The notes under the pieces were generated by a model. It saw only the letters and a list, made by a program, of their open reading frames with translations. It did not search any database and was not told the DNA's origin. Positions 16,965 through 26,496 of a stretch of DNA of 64,000 nucleotides are shown here, in pieces. Within the stretch, counting starts at the first letter, position 1. Each line of letters opens with the position of its first letter. This DNA comes from Pseudomonas sp. G.S.17 (GTDB lineage Bacteria > Pseudomonadota > Gammaproteobacteria > Pseudomonadales > Pseudomonadaceae), in contig NZ_CP151076.1 in the NCBI RefSeq assembly GCF_038096165.1, positions 1,736,001 to 1,800,000 of the forward strand, given 5' to 3'. The translations under genes were made by a program, and so were the position numbers.

Positions 16965-19529
16965 ATGAACTCCAATATTGCTCCTTTGGACTCGCTGCAA
17001 ACCTTGATCGTGATCGGTAACGGCATGGTTGGACATCATTGTGTCGAACAGTTGATCGCCGGTGGCGCCCTGAACCACTACCAACTGCATGTCTTCGGTG
17101 AAGAGCAGATGCGCGCCTATGACCGGGTGCATCTGTCCGAGTATTTCTCTGGACGGGATGCCGAGTCCCTGGCGCTCTCCGATATCTCGCTGTATCAGAC
17201 GCCGGGCGTCACCCTGCATCTTGGCACCCAAGTCCTGGAGATCGATCGCGACGGCCAGCAGGTGATCACGGCGACTGGCAGTGTCCATTACGACAAGCTG
17301 GTCCTGGCCACCGGTTCCTATCCGTTCGTGCCGCCGATTGAAGGCGCACACGGCGATTCGCGCTTGGTCTACCGCACCCTGGAAGATCTGGACGCCATCC
17401 GCGCTGCAGCCACCAACGCGATACGCGGTGTGGTGGTCGGCGGCGGTTTGTTGGGTCTGGAAGCTGCCAATGCACTGAAAAGCCTGGGTCTGGAAGCCCA
17501 TGTCGTGGAATTTGCGCCGCGCCTGATGCCGGTGCAGCTCGACGAGCAGGGCGGTGTCGCCCTCAAGGACCGGATCGAGAAGCTCGGCGTCGGCGTGCAT
17601 TTGTCTCGCGGCACCCAGTCGATCACCGCTGGCGAGGAATATCGCTACCGGATGAACTTCGGCAACGATGAATTCCTCGAAACCGACCTGATCGTGTTCT
17701 CTGCCGGCATTCGTGCCCAGGATGCGCTGGCTCGCCAGTCCGGCCTGGAGATTGGCCCGCGCGGTGGTGTGGTCATCGACAGCCAGTGCCAGAGCAGCGA
17801 TCCGCACATCTACGCCATTGGCGAATGCGCGGCGTGGAATGGCAGCATCTTCGGTCTGGTGGCGCCCGGTTACCAAATGGCCCGTGGTGTCGCCCAACTG
17901 CTGTGCGGCACCGAAGGCGAGCCGTTCATGGGCGCCGACATGTCCACCAAACTCAAGCTGCTCGGCGTGGACGTCGGCTCCATCGGCGATGCCCACGGCC
18001 ATACGCCCGGTTCGCGCAGCTATCAATTCATCGACCAGACCACCGCCAGCTATCGACGCCTGGTGGTGGATGCCAGCGGCAAGCACGTCATCGGTGCCGT
18101 GCTGGTGGGCGACAACAGTTATTACGACACTCTGCTGCAATACATGCAGAACAATATCGTCCTGCCGAAAGAGCCGGCCAGCCTGATTTTGCCTTCCTCC
18201 GCAGGCGCGCCAACCCTGGGCCCGGCAGCGCTGCCTGAAACCGCGACCATCTGTTCCTGTCACAACGTCACCAAGGGCGCGATCTGCTCGGCCATCGACG
18301 GCGGCTGTACCGATCTGGGCGTGCTCAAGTCGCAGTGCAAGGCGGGCACGGGTTGCGGTGGTTGCGCGGCCTTGGTCAAGACGGTGTTTGAGCATGAACT
18401 GATCGCCCGTGGCGTCAGTGTCGACAAAAGCCTGTGCGAACACTTCGCTTACACCCGTCAGGAGCTTTACGCGCTGGTACGGGTCGAGGGAGTGCTGACC
18501 TTCGAAGAACTGCTCGCCAAGCATGGCCACGGCCATACCGGCTGCGACATCTGCAAGCCTGCGGTGGGTTCGATTCTCGCCTCCTGCTGGAACCAGCCGA
18601 TCATGGACGCTTCCCTGGTGCCGTTGCAGGACACCAACGATACGTTCATGGCCAACATGCAGAAAAACGGTACTTATTCGGTCGTGCCCCGTATTGCCGG
18701 TGGGGAAATCACCGCCGACAAGCTGATCGCCATCGGTGTGGTCGCCAAGAAATACGATCTGTACACCAAGATCACCGGCGGCCAGCGGATCGACCTGTTC
18801 GGCGCCCAGCTGCATGAGTTGCCAGACATCTGGTCCGAGCTGATCGCCGCCGGTTTTGAAACCGGGCATGCGTACGGCAAGTCCACCCGCACAGTGAAAT
18901 CCTGTGTCGGCAGCACCTGGTGCCGTTACGGCGTTCAGGACAGCGTGAAAATGGCCCTGGCCATCGAGGATCGCTACAAAGGCCTGCGTTCGCCGCACAA
19001 ACTCAAGTTTGCGGTTTCCGGCTGCACCCGTGAGTGCGCCGAGGCGCAGAGCAAGGATGTCGGCGTGATCGCCACCGAGAAGGGCTGGAACCTGTACATC
19101 TCCGGCAACGGCGGCATGCGTCCGCGTCATGCGGAACTGTTCGCCACCGACCTGGACGATGAAACCCTGATCCGCTACATCGACCGTTTCCTGATGTTTT
19201 ACATCCGCACTGCCGACAAGTTGCAGCGCACCTCGGTCTGGCGTGAAAGCCTGGAAGGCGGTCTGGATTACCTCAAGGACGTGATCATCCACGACAGCCT
19301 CGGTCTGGGCGCCGAGCTGGAAGCGCAGATGCAACTGGTGGTCGACCGCTACGAGTGCGAATGGGCCAACACCCTCAACAGCCCGGAAAAACTCAAGCGC
19401 TTCCGTACCTTCGTCAACGATAAACGCGGCGATCCGGACATCCATTTCGTCAAGGAACGCGGCCAGCGCCGCCCGGCAACAGCCGCCGAACTCAACCTGA
19501 TCCCTGTTACCGAGGAGGCACTCTCATGA
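16965..19529 (+). CDS. nirB: assimilatory NAD(P)H nitrite reductase, large subunit
   Basis: Six-electron reduction of nitrite to ammonium in the cytoplasm using FAD, Fe-S clusters and siroheme. 854 residues from ATG 16965; a GTG at 16938 is an alternative. Order: FAD/NAD disulfide-reductase domain (about 1-320, with VIGNGMVGHHCVEQL and GVVVGGGLLGLEAAN), BFD-type [2Fe-2S] domain with CSCHNVTKG and CKAGTGCGGC (about 425-475), a second such region HTGCDICKP near 525, then ferredoxin-like and siroheme/4Fe-4S domains with SCVGSTWCRYG and SGCTRECAEAQ at about 645-690. It overlaps nirD by four bases. No nitrate reductase gene is adjacent. Confidence 0.96.
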   Translation: MNSNIAPLDSLQTLIVIGNGMVGHHCVEQLIAGGALNHYQLHVFGEEQMRAYDRVHLSEYFSGRDAESLALSDISLYQTPGVTLHLGTQVLEIDRDGQQVITATGSVHYDKLVLATGSYPFVPPIEGAHGDSRLVYRTLEDLDAIRAAATNAIRGVVVGGGLLGLEAANALKSLGLEAHVVEFAPRLMPVQLDEQGGVALKDRIEKLGVGVHLSRGTQSITAGEEYRYRMNFGNDEFLETDLIVFSAGIRAQDALARQSGLEIGPRGGVVIDSQCQSSDPHIYAIGECAAWNGSIFGLVAPGYQMARGVAQLLCGTEGEPFMGADMSTKLKLLGVDVGSIGDAHGHTPGSRSYQFIDQTTASYRRLVVDASGKHVIGAVLVGDNSYYDTLLQYMQNNIVLPKEPASLILPSSAGAPTLGPAALPETATICSCHNVTKGAICSAIDGGCTDLGVLKSQCKAGTGCGGCAALVKTVFEHELIARGVSVDKSLCEHFAYTRQELYALVRVEGVLTFEELLAKHGHGHTGCDICKPAVGSILASCWNQPIMDASLVPLQDTNDTFMANMQKNGTYSVVPRIAGGEITADKLIAIGVVAKKYDLYTKITGGQRIDLFGAQLHELPDIWSELIAAGFETGHAYGKSTRTVKSCVGSTWCRYGVQDSVKMALAIEDRYKGLRSPHKLKFAVSGCTRECAEAQSKDVGVIATEKGWNLYISGNGGMRPRHAELFATDLDDETLIRYIDRFLMFYIRTADKLQRTSVWRESLEGGLDYLKDVIIHDSLGLGAELEAQMQLVVDRYECEWANTLNSPEKLKRFRTFVNDKRGDPDIHFVKERGQRRPATAAELNLIPVTEEALS

Positions 19530-19876
19530 GCCAGTCAAATACCCACGAATGGCGCCCGGTGTGCAACAAGCAAGACCTGGTGCGTAACTCCGGGGTGGTG
19601 GTATGGCTGGACGGCGAGCAAGTCGCGCTGTTCTACCTGCCGGACGCCGAGGGCAAAACCCTCTACGCCGTGGATAATTGCGACCCGCAATCGGGGGTCA
19701 ATGTCATTGGTCGCGGGCTGATCGGCAACATCAAGGGCGAGCTGGTGATTGCTTCGCCACTGTATAAGCAGCATTTCCGCCTGCACGACGGTGGCTGCCT
19801 GGAATACCCGGAACAACGCTTGCGGGTCTGGCCGGTGCGCTTGAGTGGGCAGAATGTCGAGATCGCGGTGGGTTGA
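19526..19876 (+). CDS. nirD: nitrite reductase small subunit
   Basis: 116 residues. Rieske-like fold partner of NirB. The Cys-His and Cys-x-x-His cluster ligands of true Rieske proteins are absent (NCDPQSGVNVIG and GCLEYPEQRLRVWPV appear in their place), as in other NirD proteins. The start ATG overlaps the nirB stop (ATGA), so the two subunits are translationally coupled. Confidence 0.95.
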   Translation: MSQSNTHEWRPVCNKQDLVRNSGVVVWLDGEQVALFYLPDAEGKTLYAVDNCDPQSGVNVIGRGLIGNIKGELVIASPLYKQHFRLHDGGCLEYPEQRLRVWPVRLSGQNVEIAVG

Positions 19877-19936
19877 TGCGCGGTTAGAGACCGTTTGAGC
19901 ACACGGACACTATGTGCAGCAAACATTGAACATTAT

Positions 19937-20266
19937 GTAGGAGGGGACTTGTCCCCGAAGAGGTCAGCCGGGCCAATCTCGATCTGTCTGCCCCGGCTTT
20001 ATTGCCTGCGCCCACGTCTTCCCGGACAAGTCAGTCGGTAGGAGGGGACTTGTCCCCGAAGAGGTCAGCCGGGCCAATCTCGATCCGTCTGCCCCGGCTT
20101 CATTGCCTGCGCCCACGTCTTCGCGGACAAGTCCGGTCCTACCAGATCTGTGCAGGGCCGGTAGGAGGGGACTTGTCCCCGAAGAGGCCAGCCGGGCCAA
20201 TCTCGATCCGTCTGCCCCGGCTTCATTGCCTGCGCCCACGTCTTCGCGGACAAGTCCGGTCCCACA
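19937..20266. repeat. three tandem ~100-120 bp units containing REP palindromes
   Basis: Three direct copies begin at 19937, 20038 and 20161. Each has GTAGGAGGGGACTTGTCCCC, GAAGAGGYCAGCCGGGCC, GTCTGCCCCGGCTT and CACGTCTTC followed by GGACAAGTC. The second and third copies are nearly identical apart from a linker. The unit is itself an inverted REP pair, so this is a tandemly amplified REPIN between nirD and the sulfur cluster. Confidence 0.88.
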
Positions 20267-20280
20267 ATGTATCCGTTCGG

Positions 20281-21474
20281 CTAGTCCGTGGCTTTAGCCC
20301 GCTGGGCAAACACCGCCTTGCCCACGCCAATCAAGGTCACGTCGTTCTGCGGCGTGTGAATGCGTGCGCAGAGTACGTTGCGCAGGTGGCGTTGCAGCGG
20401 ATTGCTGCGTGACAGGCCGGGGTTGCCGGACGCTTCGATGGCCAGTTCCACCGCGCGGATCGCGTTGGTGGTGACCAGGTATTTGATCTGCGCGGCATGC
20501 GCTGCCGGGGTCAGGCCTTGAGCAGCGGAGTGCAGCAGGCTGTGATTGTTGAACAGCAAGGTGTCGATTTGCCCGACCACTTCCTGAAAACGCGGCAAAG
20601 TCGATAGCGCCGCGCCCAGATTGGACGGCTTGCGCTCTTCCAGCCATTGCACGAACCATTCCCGTGCCGAGCGGGCGACGCCGTCGTAGACCGATGACAG
20701 CAACACCGACATCCACAGCATGCCCGACGGGTCCAGCTCCGCCTGTGGTGCGCTCCACGGGCTGACGCTGACCGCATGTTCCAGCGGCACCAGTACGTCT
20801 TCGAAAATCACTTCATGGCTGCACGTGGCGCGCATGCCCAAGTGATCCCAGTCCTCGACGATGCGAATCCCCGGCGTGTCCTTGTGCACCAGCCAGGCAC
20901 CCACCAGCGGATCGGCGTCATCGCTGCGCGCCCAGACATTGAACCAGGTCAAGCCGTGGCTGCCGGTGGAGTAAATCTTGCTGCCGCTGATCCGCCAGCC
21001 TTCAGCGGTGCGTCGCGCCGTGGTCGCAGGCAGGCCGCCACGGGCCGGGGTGCCGAGATCGGGTTCGACCCGCAGCGAGTTGATCAGCGCGCCTTCCTGC
21101 ACGGCTTGTTGCGCGACGTGCACGCGCAGATGCTGAGGCCAGCTTTTGCTGTCCTGCAGGCGCGCGTGCTGAATGTATTGCATGACCAGAATCAGCGCGG
21201 TGGAAGGCTCGCCCTGGGCCACGGCGCTGATGGTCTGTTGCGCTTGCAGCAGATCGGCACCGCCGCCGCCCAGATCGGTGGGGACGGTCAGGCCCAGCAG
21301 TCCGTGCTCGTGCAACAGGCGGAAATTGGCGTGAGGGAATTCCCCGCTGGCGTCATAGCGCTCGGCTGATTCTGCCAGTAGCGCGGTGATGGCCGTCAGT
21401 CTGGCGGCGAACGCTTCGGCGGACTCGATACCAGCGGGACGCACGACAACGGGGCGAAGGGGGGATGCGGTCAT
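20281..21474 (-). CDS. acyl-CoA dehydrogenase-family (DszC/SfnB-like) flavin enzyme
   Basis: 397 residues starting MTASPLRPVVVRPAG. Flavin-dependent fold of acyl-CoA dehydrogenases: N-terminal helical domain, beta domain with TARRTAEGWRISGSKIYSTG near 150-170 and GMRATCSHEVIFEDVLVP near 215-235, and a C-terminal helical bundle. The context (monooxygenase, sulfonate-type binding protein, thiol dioxygenase) suggests the branch that oxidises sulfur compounds, such as DszC or SfnB, rather than fatty acid oxidation. No catalytic glutamate typical of short-chain dehydrogenases is obvious. It is the last gene of the minus-strand cluster. Substrate unknown. Confidence 0.8.
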   Translation of the reverse strand: MTASPLRPVVVRPAGIESAEAFAARLTAITALLAESAERYDASGEFPHANFRLLHEHGLLGLTVPTDLGGGGADLLQAQQTISAVAQGEPSTALILVMQYIQHARLQDSKSWPQHLRVHVAQQAVQEGALINSLRVEPDLGTPARGGLPATTARRTAEGWRISGSKIYSTGSHGLTWFNVWARSDDADPLVGAWLVHKDTPGIRIVEDWDHLGMRATCSHEVIFEDVLVPLEHAVSVSPWSAPQAELDPSGMLWMSVLLSSVYDGVARSAREWFVQWLEERKPSNLGAALSTLPRFQEVVGQIDTLLFNNHSLLHSAAQGLTPAAHAAQIKYLVTTNAIRAVELAIEASGNPGLSRSNPLQRHLRNVLCARIHTPQNDVTLIGVGKAVFAQRAKATD

Positions 21475-21500
21475 CTATGTTTTCCTTGGTCTAAATCATC

Positions 21501-21575
21501 GTAGGAGCCAACTTGTTGGCGAGGCATTGCTCCTGCGTTTCAGGAATACTGCTTCGCGAACAAGTTCGCTCCCAC
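21501..21575. repeat. inverted REP pair
   Basis: GTAGGAGCCAACTTGTTGGC on the left and GCGAACAAGTTCGCTCCCAC on the right, facing each other in the 111-bp gap between two cluster genes. Confidence 0.8.
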
Positions 21576-21585
21576 AGAATCGGGC

Positions 21586-22938
21586 CTACGCCAACGCCGG
21601 CTGTTGCTGATCAACCGGCGCTTCCTGCTGCGCATTGCGATTGACCGGTACTTGCAGGCCGAAATGCTCGCGCAACGTCGAACCACTGTAGTCGCTGCGG
21701 AACAAACCTCGTTCCTGCAAAACCGGTACCACCAGTTCGGCAAAGTACTTCAAGCCATCGGGCAGCAGCGAATTGATGATGAAACCATCGGCCGCTTCTT
21801 GTTCAAACCAGTTCTGGATCGCGTCAGCCACCTGATTCGGGGTGCCGACGAACTCACGTCGTGGTCGGGAGAAGTGCAGCGCGACTTCACGCAGGGTCAA
21901 ACCTTCATCTTTTGCCAGTTGCTTGATGCGGTCCGAACCGCCTTTCTGGCTGTTGGAGCCCAGATCGCCCAGCTCGGGGAAGGGTGCGTCCAGCGGGTAT
22001 TGGCTGAAGTCGTGGTCGTTGAACGGGCGGCCCAGCGCGACGATGGCGTCTTCGATGCTCACCAGCTCCACAGCCTGCTGATAGCGGCTTTCCACTTCGG
22101 CGTCATCGCGACCGACGATAGGCCGGATGCCCGGCAATATCGACAAGTCCAGCGGGTCGCGACCAAAGCCGGCAGCGCGTTTCTTCAGGTCCCGATAGTA
22201 GGCCTGGCTTTCTTCCAGCGTCTCGGCGTGGACAAAGATTGCATCGGAATATTCTGCGGCGAAGTTACGACCGTCTTCGGAGGTGCCCGCCTGAAAAATC
22301 AGCGGCTGGCCCTGTTTGGAACGGGCAATGTTCAGCGGGCCCTTGACCGAAAAGAACTCGCCCTGGTGATTGAGCGCGTGCAGCTTGCCGGGGGTGAAAA
22401 ACTCGCCGGTCTGCTTGTTGCGGGCAAAAGCGTCATCTTCCCAGGAATCCCACAGGCCTTTGACCACCGACACGTGCTCCTTGGCAATGCGATAACGCAC
22501 TGCGTGGGGCGGATGTTCGGCTTTGCTGAAGTTATCAGCGGTGCCGCTGAGCCATGAGGTGACGACGTTCCAGCCGGCCCGGCCGCCACTGATGTGGTCC
22601 AGGGAAGAAATCTGCCGGGCGACCTGGAACGGTTCGGTGTAGCTGACCGTGACCGTCGCCACCAGGCCGATGTTTTCAGTGGTTGCCGCCAGCGCTGAAA
22701 GGATGGTCAGCGGCTCGAAACGGTTGAGGTAATGCGGGCTGGATTTTTCATGAATGTGCAGGCTGTCGGCGATGAACACGAAATCGAATTTCGCTGCTTC
22801 GGCCAGTTGCGCCTGCTGCTTGTAAAAGCCGAAATTGACGCTGGCATCGGCCTGTGCGTTCGGGTGGCGCCATTCGCCCCAGCCGTGACCAACGCCATGC
22901 ACCATGGCGCCGAATTTCAATTGTCTTTGCTTGCTCAT
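21586..22938 (-). CDS. LLM-class flavin-dependent monooxygenase (NtaA/SnaA/DszA family)
   Basis: 450 residues starting [21 protein letters not shown]2-dependent bacterial-luciferase-like TIM barrel: [47 protein letters not shown] (the family signature near residues 118-130) and [20 protein letters not shown]. Relatives cleave C-S or C-N bonds of sulfones and nitrilotriacetate and need a separate flavin reductase; none is encoded in the cluster. It precedes the DszC-like gene and follows the binding-protein gene on the same strand, so all are probably one sulfur-starvation unit. Confidence 0.9.
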   Translation of the reverse strand: MSKQRQLKFGAMVHGVGHGWGEWRHPNAQADASVNFGFYKQQAQLAEAAKFDFVFIADSLHIHEKSSPHYLNRFEPLTILSALAATTENIGLVATVTVSYTEPFQVARQISSLDHISGGRAGWNVVTSWLSGTADNFSKAEHPPHAVRYRIAKEHVSVVKGLWDSWEDDAFARNKQTGEFFTPGKLHALNHQGEFFSVKGPLNIARSKQGQPLIFQAGTSEDGRNFAAEYSDAIFVHAETLEESQAYYRDLKKRAAGFGRDPLDLSILPGIRPIVGRDDAEVESRYQQAVELVSIEDAIVALGRPFNDHDFSQYPLDAPFPELGDLGSNSQKGGSDRIKQLAKDEGLTLREVALHFSRPRREFVGTPNQVADAIQNWFEQEAADGFIINSLLPDGLKYFAELVVPVLQERGLFRSDYSGSTLREHFGLQVPVNRNAQQEAPVDQQQPALA

Positions 22939-22984
22939 GAGCGTGCTCTCCGGAATCGAATTGAGTGAACAGAGTGGTTTGTGG

Positions 22985-23989
22985 TTACTGGGCGGCCGTC
23001 TTCACAACCTGAGCACGCGAAGCGTTGAAGCTTTTGTCGAAGCCTTTTGAGACGTCGATCTTTTTGCCGAGGATGCCTTCCTCCTGGTAGATGTCTGCCG
23101 TGGTTTGCAGGCCCTTGATGATCTTGTCGTCGATGTCCACCCGTTGCATCTTGGTGGCGCGAGCGATGGCCTGATGCACTTCGATCGGCAAACCGGTGGT
23201 CTTGGCCACGGCTGCGGCGTATTCGTCCGAATGGAGGTTGCTCCACAGGTAAGCGCGTTCCACCCGTGCCACGAAGTCGTCGAGCTGTACGCGTTTGTCG
23301 GCGATGGCCTTGCTGGTCGCCGCCAGGTACAGGTGATTGGTCAGCAGCTCGTTGCCGCTGATCAGCACGCGGTCCTGGCTCTGGGTGATGGCAACCGTGG
23401 TGTACGGATCCCAGGTCGCCCAGGCATCCGCGCCGCCGCTGGACAGCAGGATTCGCGATTCGCCGGGCAGCAGGTTAATGAAGGTCACGTCGCTGGTTTG
23501 CAGGCCCGCTTCACGCAGTGCCTTGATTGCCAGGAAGTGACCGATTGAGCCGCGTCCGGTGACAATGCGTTTGCCCTTGAGGTCGGCAACGGTCTTGATC
23601 GGCGAGTCCTTGGGCACCAACAGCGCCGTGGTGAAGCGTCCTTCAGCGTGGGTGATGCTCACCACTTTCAAGGGCGCGCCTGCGCCCAGGGCAAATACGT
23701 AGGGCGCGTCGCCCAGTGCGCCGATGTCTACGGCTCCGGCATTCAGTGCTTCACCCAGCGGCGCGGCGGAGGGGAATTCGGAAAACTTGATTTCGTAGGG
23801 CACGTCCTTGAGCTCGCCCGAGACTTGCAGCAAGGTCTTGATGGAGGATTTCTGATTGGCGACCAGCAAGGGTTGCAGGTCTGCGGCCTGAGCCTGTTGG
23901 CCCAGGGTCACGCTCAGCAGCGCGCCCAGCAGCAAGCTTTTCAGGTGCCGGCTTTTCGAGGGCAGTGCGGGTTTGCGGGCAAAGCTCAT
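22985..23989 (-). CDS. ABC transporter substrate-binding protein, sulfonate/taurine type
   Basis: 334 residues. A long basic N-terminus leads into a signal peptide ending QQAQA near residue 35; the mature protein has the NMT1/SsuA-like fold ([65 protein letters not shown]). Family members bind aliphatic sulfonates, taurine or sulfate esters in the periplasm. No permease or ATPase gene is nearby, so it must share another transporter or the membrane genes lie elsewhere. Confidence 0.87.
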   Translation of the reverse strand: MSFARKPALPSKSRHLKSLLLGALLSVTLGQQAQAADLQPLLVANQKSSIKTLLQVSGELKDVPYEIKFSEFPSAAPLGEALNAGAVDIGALGDAPYVFALGAGAPLKVVSITHAEGRFTTALLVPKDSPIKTVADLKGKRIVTGRGSIGHFLAIKALREAGLQTSDVTFINLLPGESRILLSSGGADAWATWDPYTTVAITQSQDRVLISGNELLTNHLYLAATSKAIADKRVQLDDFVARVERAYLWSNLHSDEYAAAVAKTTGLPIEVHQAIARATKMQRVDIDDKIIKGLQTTADIYQEEGILGKKIDVSKGFDKSFNASRAQVVKTAAQ

Positions 23990-24083
23990 GGGTGTTTCTC
24001 CAGGCTAGAGGACAGTGCAGCGGGGACCTCCGCCTGGAGGGGTCGGTCCCGTTGGTGTGCAGCGGTCTTGGAAAATAGGTGGG

Positions 24084-25667
24084 TCAGATCACGTAAAAAC
24101 CGTGGGTGCCGTCGCGGGCCAGTTGCGCCACCAGACCGTATTCCCAGTCCAGATACGCCTGCATGGCGGCGCGCGGTGCGTCGGTACCTTCGTACGGTCG
24201 GCGATAGCGGTCGATGCGCGGCGAGGCGAGCTGGCTTTCCCCGGTTTCCAGTGGCAGCCCGGCGGCAATCCAGCTGGCCGTGCCGTCCTTGAGCAGGAAC
24301 ACCGGTTTGCCGGTCAGTGCTTCGACCTCCGCCACAGCCAGCCGCGCCAGCTTGCTGCTGCCGCAGGTCAGGACGTAGCGCTCGGCGGCGGGGATTTTTT
24401 CCAGCGCCGACTTGAGCTGCGCGCGCAGCGTCCACCACGCGCCGGGAATGTGCTGCTTGACGTAGTTGGCGCTGGCGGTGAAATCCAGTACTGCAACGCC
24501 GCCATGCGCCTGCCATTCGACCAGGGTTTGCGGGCTGATTTCCTCGACCTGAGCTGGCGTCGGGATTGGTGCGTTCCAGTCGCCTTGCTCGCTGAAGTCA
24601 GCAGCGTGCAGGTCATCGACGACGAACACTTCCCAGCCCAGCTGTGCCAGCCATGAAGCCGACATATTGGCGCGTACACCGTCGTCGTCCACCAGCACCA
24701 GACGTGCGCCGCGTACGCTGGCGAAGTGATCGGTTTCCTGCACCAATTGCCCGCCCGGTGTCGAGCGCGCGCCTGGCAAATGCCCTTTGGCGAATTCTTC
24801 CGGGGTGCGTACGTCGAACAGATAAGTCGTACGCGTCGCGTCTGCTTGCCAGCTGTGCACGTTGGCACGGCTGGCGCGTTTTACCTGCGCCTTGTCGGCA
24901 ACCCGGCGCGCATCGGCGCTGGCAATTTCGCGGGTTTCTTCGCTGACCGCGGCAAAGCGTCGGGCCTGGCCGTGATCCAGGGTTTGCCCGGCCAGCAGCC
25001 AGCCGATGGTGCCGTTGCGCAGGGCATTGATCTGATTGGGCAGACCGGCGTTGACCAACGACTGGGTGCCGATAATGCTGCGGGTGCGTCCGGCGCAGTT
25101 GACGATGATCCGCGTGTTCGGGTCCGGCGCCAGCTCCCGGGCGCGCAACACCAGTTCGGCACCGGGCACGCTGATCCCGCTGGGAATGCTCATGGTCTGG
25201 TATTCGTCATAACGGCGTGCGTCGAGGACGACCACGTCGGCCTTGGATTCGATCAGTTGCAGCACGTCTTCAGCAGCCAGCGACGGCGTATCCCGATGAT
25301 GCTCCACCAGTTCGCCAAACGCCTTGCTCGGCACGTTGACGTCGATAAACAGCTCGCCGCCCGCATCGCGCCAGCCTTGCAGACCGCCTTCGAGCAATTT
25401 CACGTCGCTGTAGCCCAGCGCCTGCAAACGCTCAAGGGCGATTTGCGCCAAGCCTTCGCCATTGTCGTACAGCGTCACGGCGGTGTCGCGGCGAGGAATT
25501 CGGGAGAACACTTCCAGTTCGATTTTCGACAGTGGGATATTCGCCGCGAACAACGGATGGGCTTCGGCGAACGGCGCTTCTTCGCGTACGTCCACCAGCG
25601 CCAGTTCATTTTTATCCAGCAGTGCCTGGCGGATATCGGCAAAGGATCGGGTAGTTGGCTGGGTCAT
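24084..25667 (-). CDS. four-domain rhodanese (thiosulfate sulfurtransferase-like)
   Basis: 527 residues with four tandem rhodanese domains at roughly 5-105, 128-230, 268-355 and 375-475. The active-site loop contains cysteine only in domains 2 (CAGRTRS, C191) and 4 (CGSSKLA, C435); the same positions in domains 1 and 3 read DNGEGLA and DDDGVRA. This is a doubled version of the usual inactive-active two-domain sulfurtransferase. It overlaps the upstream dioxygenase gene by four bases (ATGA). The likely job is moving sulfane sulfur from a thiol product; the donor is unknown. Confidence 0.9.
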   Translation of the reverse strand: MTQPTTRSFADIRQALLDKNELALVDVREEAPFAEAHPLFAANIPLSKIELEVFSRIPRRDTAVTLYDNGEGLAQIALERLQALGYSDVKLLEGGLQGWRDAGGELFIDVNVPSKAFGELVEHHRDTPSLAAEDVLQLIESKADVVVLDARRYDEYQTMSIPSGISVPGAELVLRARELAPDPNTRIIVNCAGRTRSIIGTQSLVNAGLPNQINALRNGTIGWLLAGQTLDHGQARRFAAVSEETREIASADARRVADKAQVKRASRANVHSWQADATRTTYLFDVRTPEEFAKGHLPGARSTPGGQLVQETDHFASVRGARLVLVDDDGVRANMSASWLAQLGWEVFVVDDLHAADFSEQGDWNAPIPTPAQVEEISPQTLVEWQAHGGVAVLDFTASANYVKQHIPGAWWTLRAQLKSALEKIPAAERYVLTCGSSKLARLAVAEVEALTGKPVFLLKDGTASWIAAGLPLETGESQLASPRIDRYRRPYEGTDAPRAAMQAYLDWEYGLVAQLARDGTHGFYVI

Positions 25668-26272
25668 TGGCTTTGGCTCTCTTTAGACAGGTCCCAGATG
25701 TTGGGCAAAAAGGCGTTGGAATAGCCGGAAATAAACAGTTTTTCGGTACCGTCAGGCTGATACACCGCACGGCGTACCGCACCGATGTTGGCGCCATAGA
25801 CGTGAATGCTGATCGATACCTGATCACTGTAGGCGTTGCTGACTTGATGAATGTCGTTGCTGAGCGGCGACAGCGCCTCGACGTGACCGGGCTCCAGGCG
25901 AATCGCCGGGCCTTCCTGTTCCAGGCGGCCACCTTCACTGCGGGCGAAGCCCTGGGAGAATTCCGCACCGCGCAGCATGCCGATCAAGCCCCAGACGCGG
26001 TGGTCATGAATCGGCGTACTTTGCCCCGGCCCCCAGACGAAGCTGACCACCGAGAAACGCTGCCGGGAGTCGGCATGCAGCAGGTACTGCTGATAGCGCT
26101 GCGGATCGGGAACGGCGTATTCATCGGGCAGCCAGTCGTCGTAACTGACCAGTTGGGACAGCAGCTTGCCGCCACGATGCAGCAGGTCGCCTTCGCGAGG
26201 ATTGCTGTCAATCAGCTCGGCCAGCGCGCCAATAAAGGCTCTGAGTCTTTCCGGGTGTCGGGTCTGCGTCAT
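25664..26272 (-). CDS. 3-mercaptopropionate dioxygenase (cysteine dioxygenase family)
   Basis: 202 residues. Non-haem iron cupin that adds O2 to a thiol to give a sulfinate. Iron ligands are H89, H91 (IHDHRVWG) and H142; the Ser-His-Tyr triad is S155, H157, Y159 (SIHVY), and R168 follows. These match the bacterial mercaptopropionate dioxygenase group rather than mammalian-type cysteine dioxygenase, which has a Cys-Tyr crosslink and a substrate-binding Arg near residue 60. It is first in the minus-strand cluster and translationally coupled to the rhodanese. P. aeruginosa has the same pair (PA2602/PA2603 from memory). Confidence 0.9.
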   Translation of the reverse strand: MTQTRHPERLRAFIGALAELIDSNPREGDLLHRGGKLLSQLVSYDDWLPDEYAVPDPQRYQQYLLHADSRQRFSVVSFVWGPGQSTPIHDHRVWGLIGMLRGAEFSQGFARSEGGRLEQEGPAIRLEPGHVEALSPLSNDIHQVSNAYSDQVSISIHVYGANIGAVRRAVYQPDGTEKLFISGYSNAFLPNIWDLSKESQSQ

Positions 26273-26357
26273 ATCGCATCCAGCGCTTGGTTAAGGCATG
26301 GATTAATATAAGCATAATGGCGATGTTTAATATGCTATTTTTTTATGATTAGGATAT

Positions 26358-26373
26358 AACCAAAATGTTGGTT
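26358..26373. promoter_or_regulatory. perfect palindrome in the divergent promoter region, candidate operator
   Basis: AACCAA-AATG-TTGGTT lies in an AT-rich stretch (26295-26380) between the dioxygenase gene and the divergent CysB-like regulator. A second, imperfect symmetry AGCAT...ATGCT sits just left of it. LysR-type regulators bind such dyads next to their own promoters. The assignment is inference. Confidence 0.45.
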
Positions 26374-26496
26374 GGATGGGTATGATGCGCCTGGTTTTGT
26401 TGGAGCGAGGCCTCTGCCGCGAGGATCTATCCACCCAAGCAAATTCCAACTATGCTTTTCGCCTATCTCTTTCCCGTTTCTTTATGTGCAGTCCGA

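Noticed and set aside
16959..19445. 828-codon open frame opposite nirB
   Set aside because: Antisense shadow of a clearly recognised gene, with the typical low-complexity composition.
19937..20266. Possible CRISPR array after nirD
   Set aside because: The repeats are about 100 bp with internal palindromes and nearly identical 'spacers', which fits tandem REPINs rather than CRISPR.
19964..20412. Repetitive ORFs with periodic protein sequence across the tandem repeat
   Set aside because: The protein periodicity only reflects the DNA repeat; arms form hairpins and no ribosome site is present.
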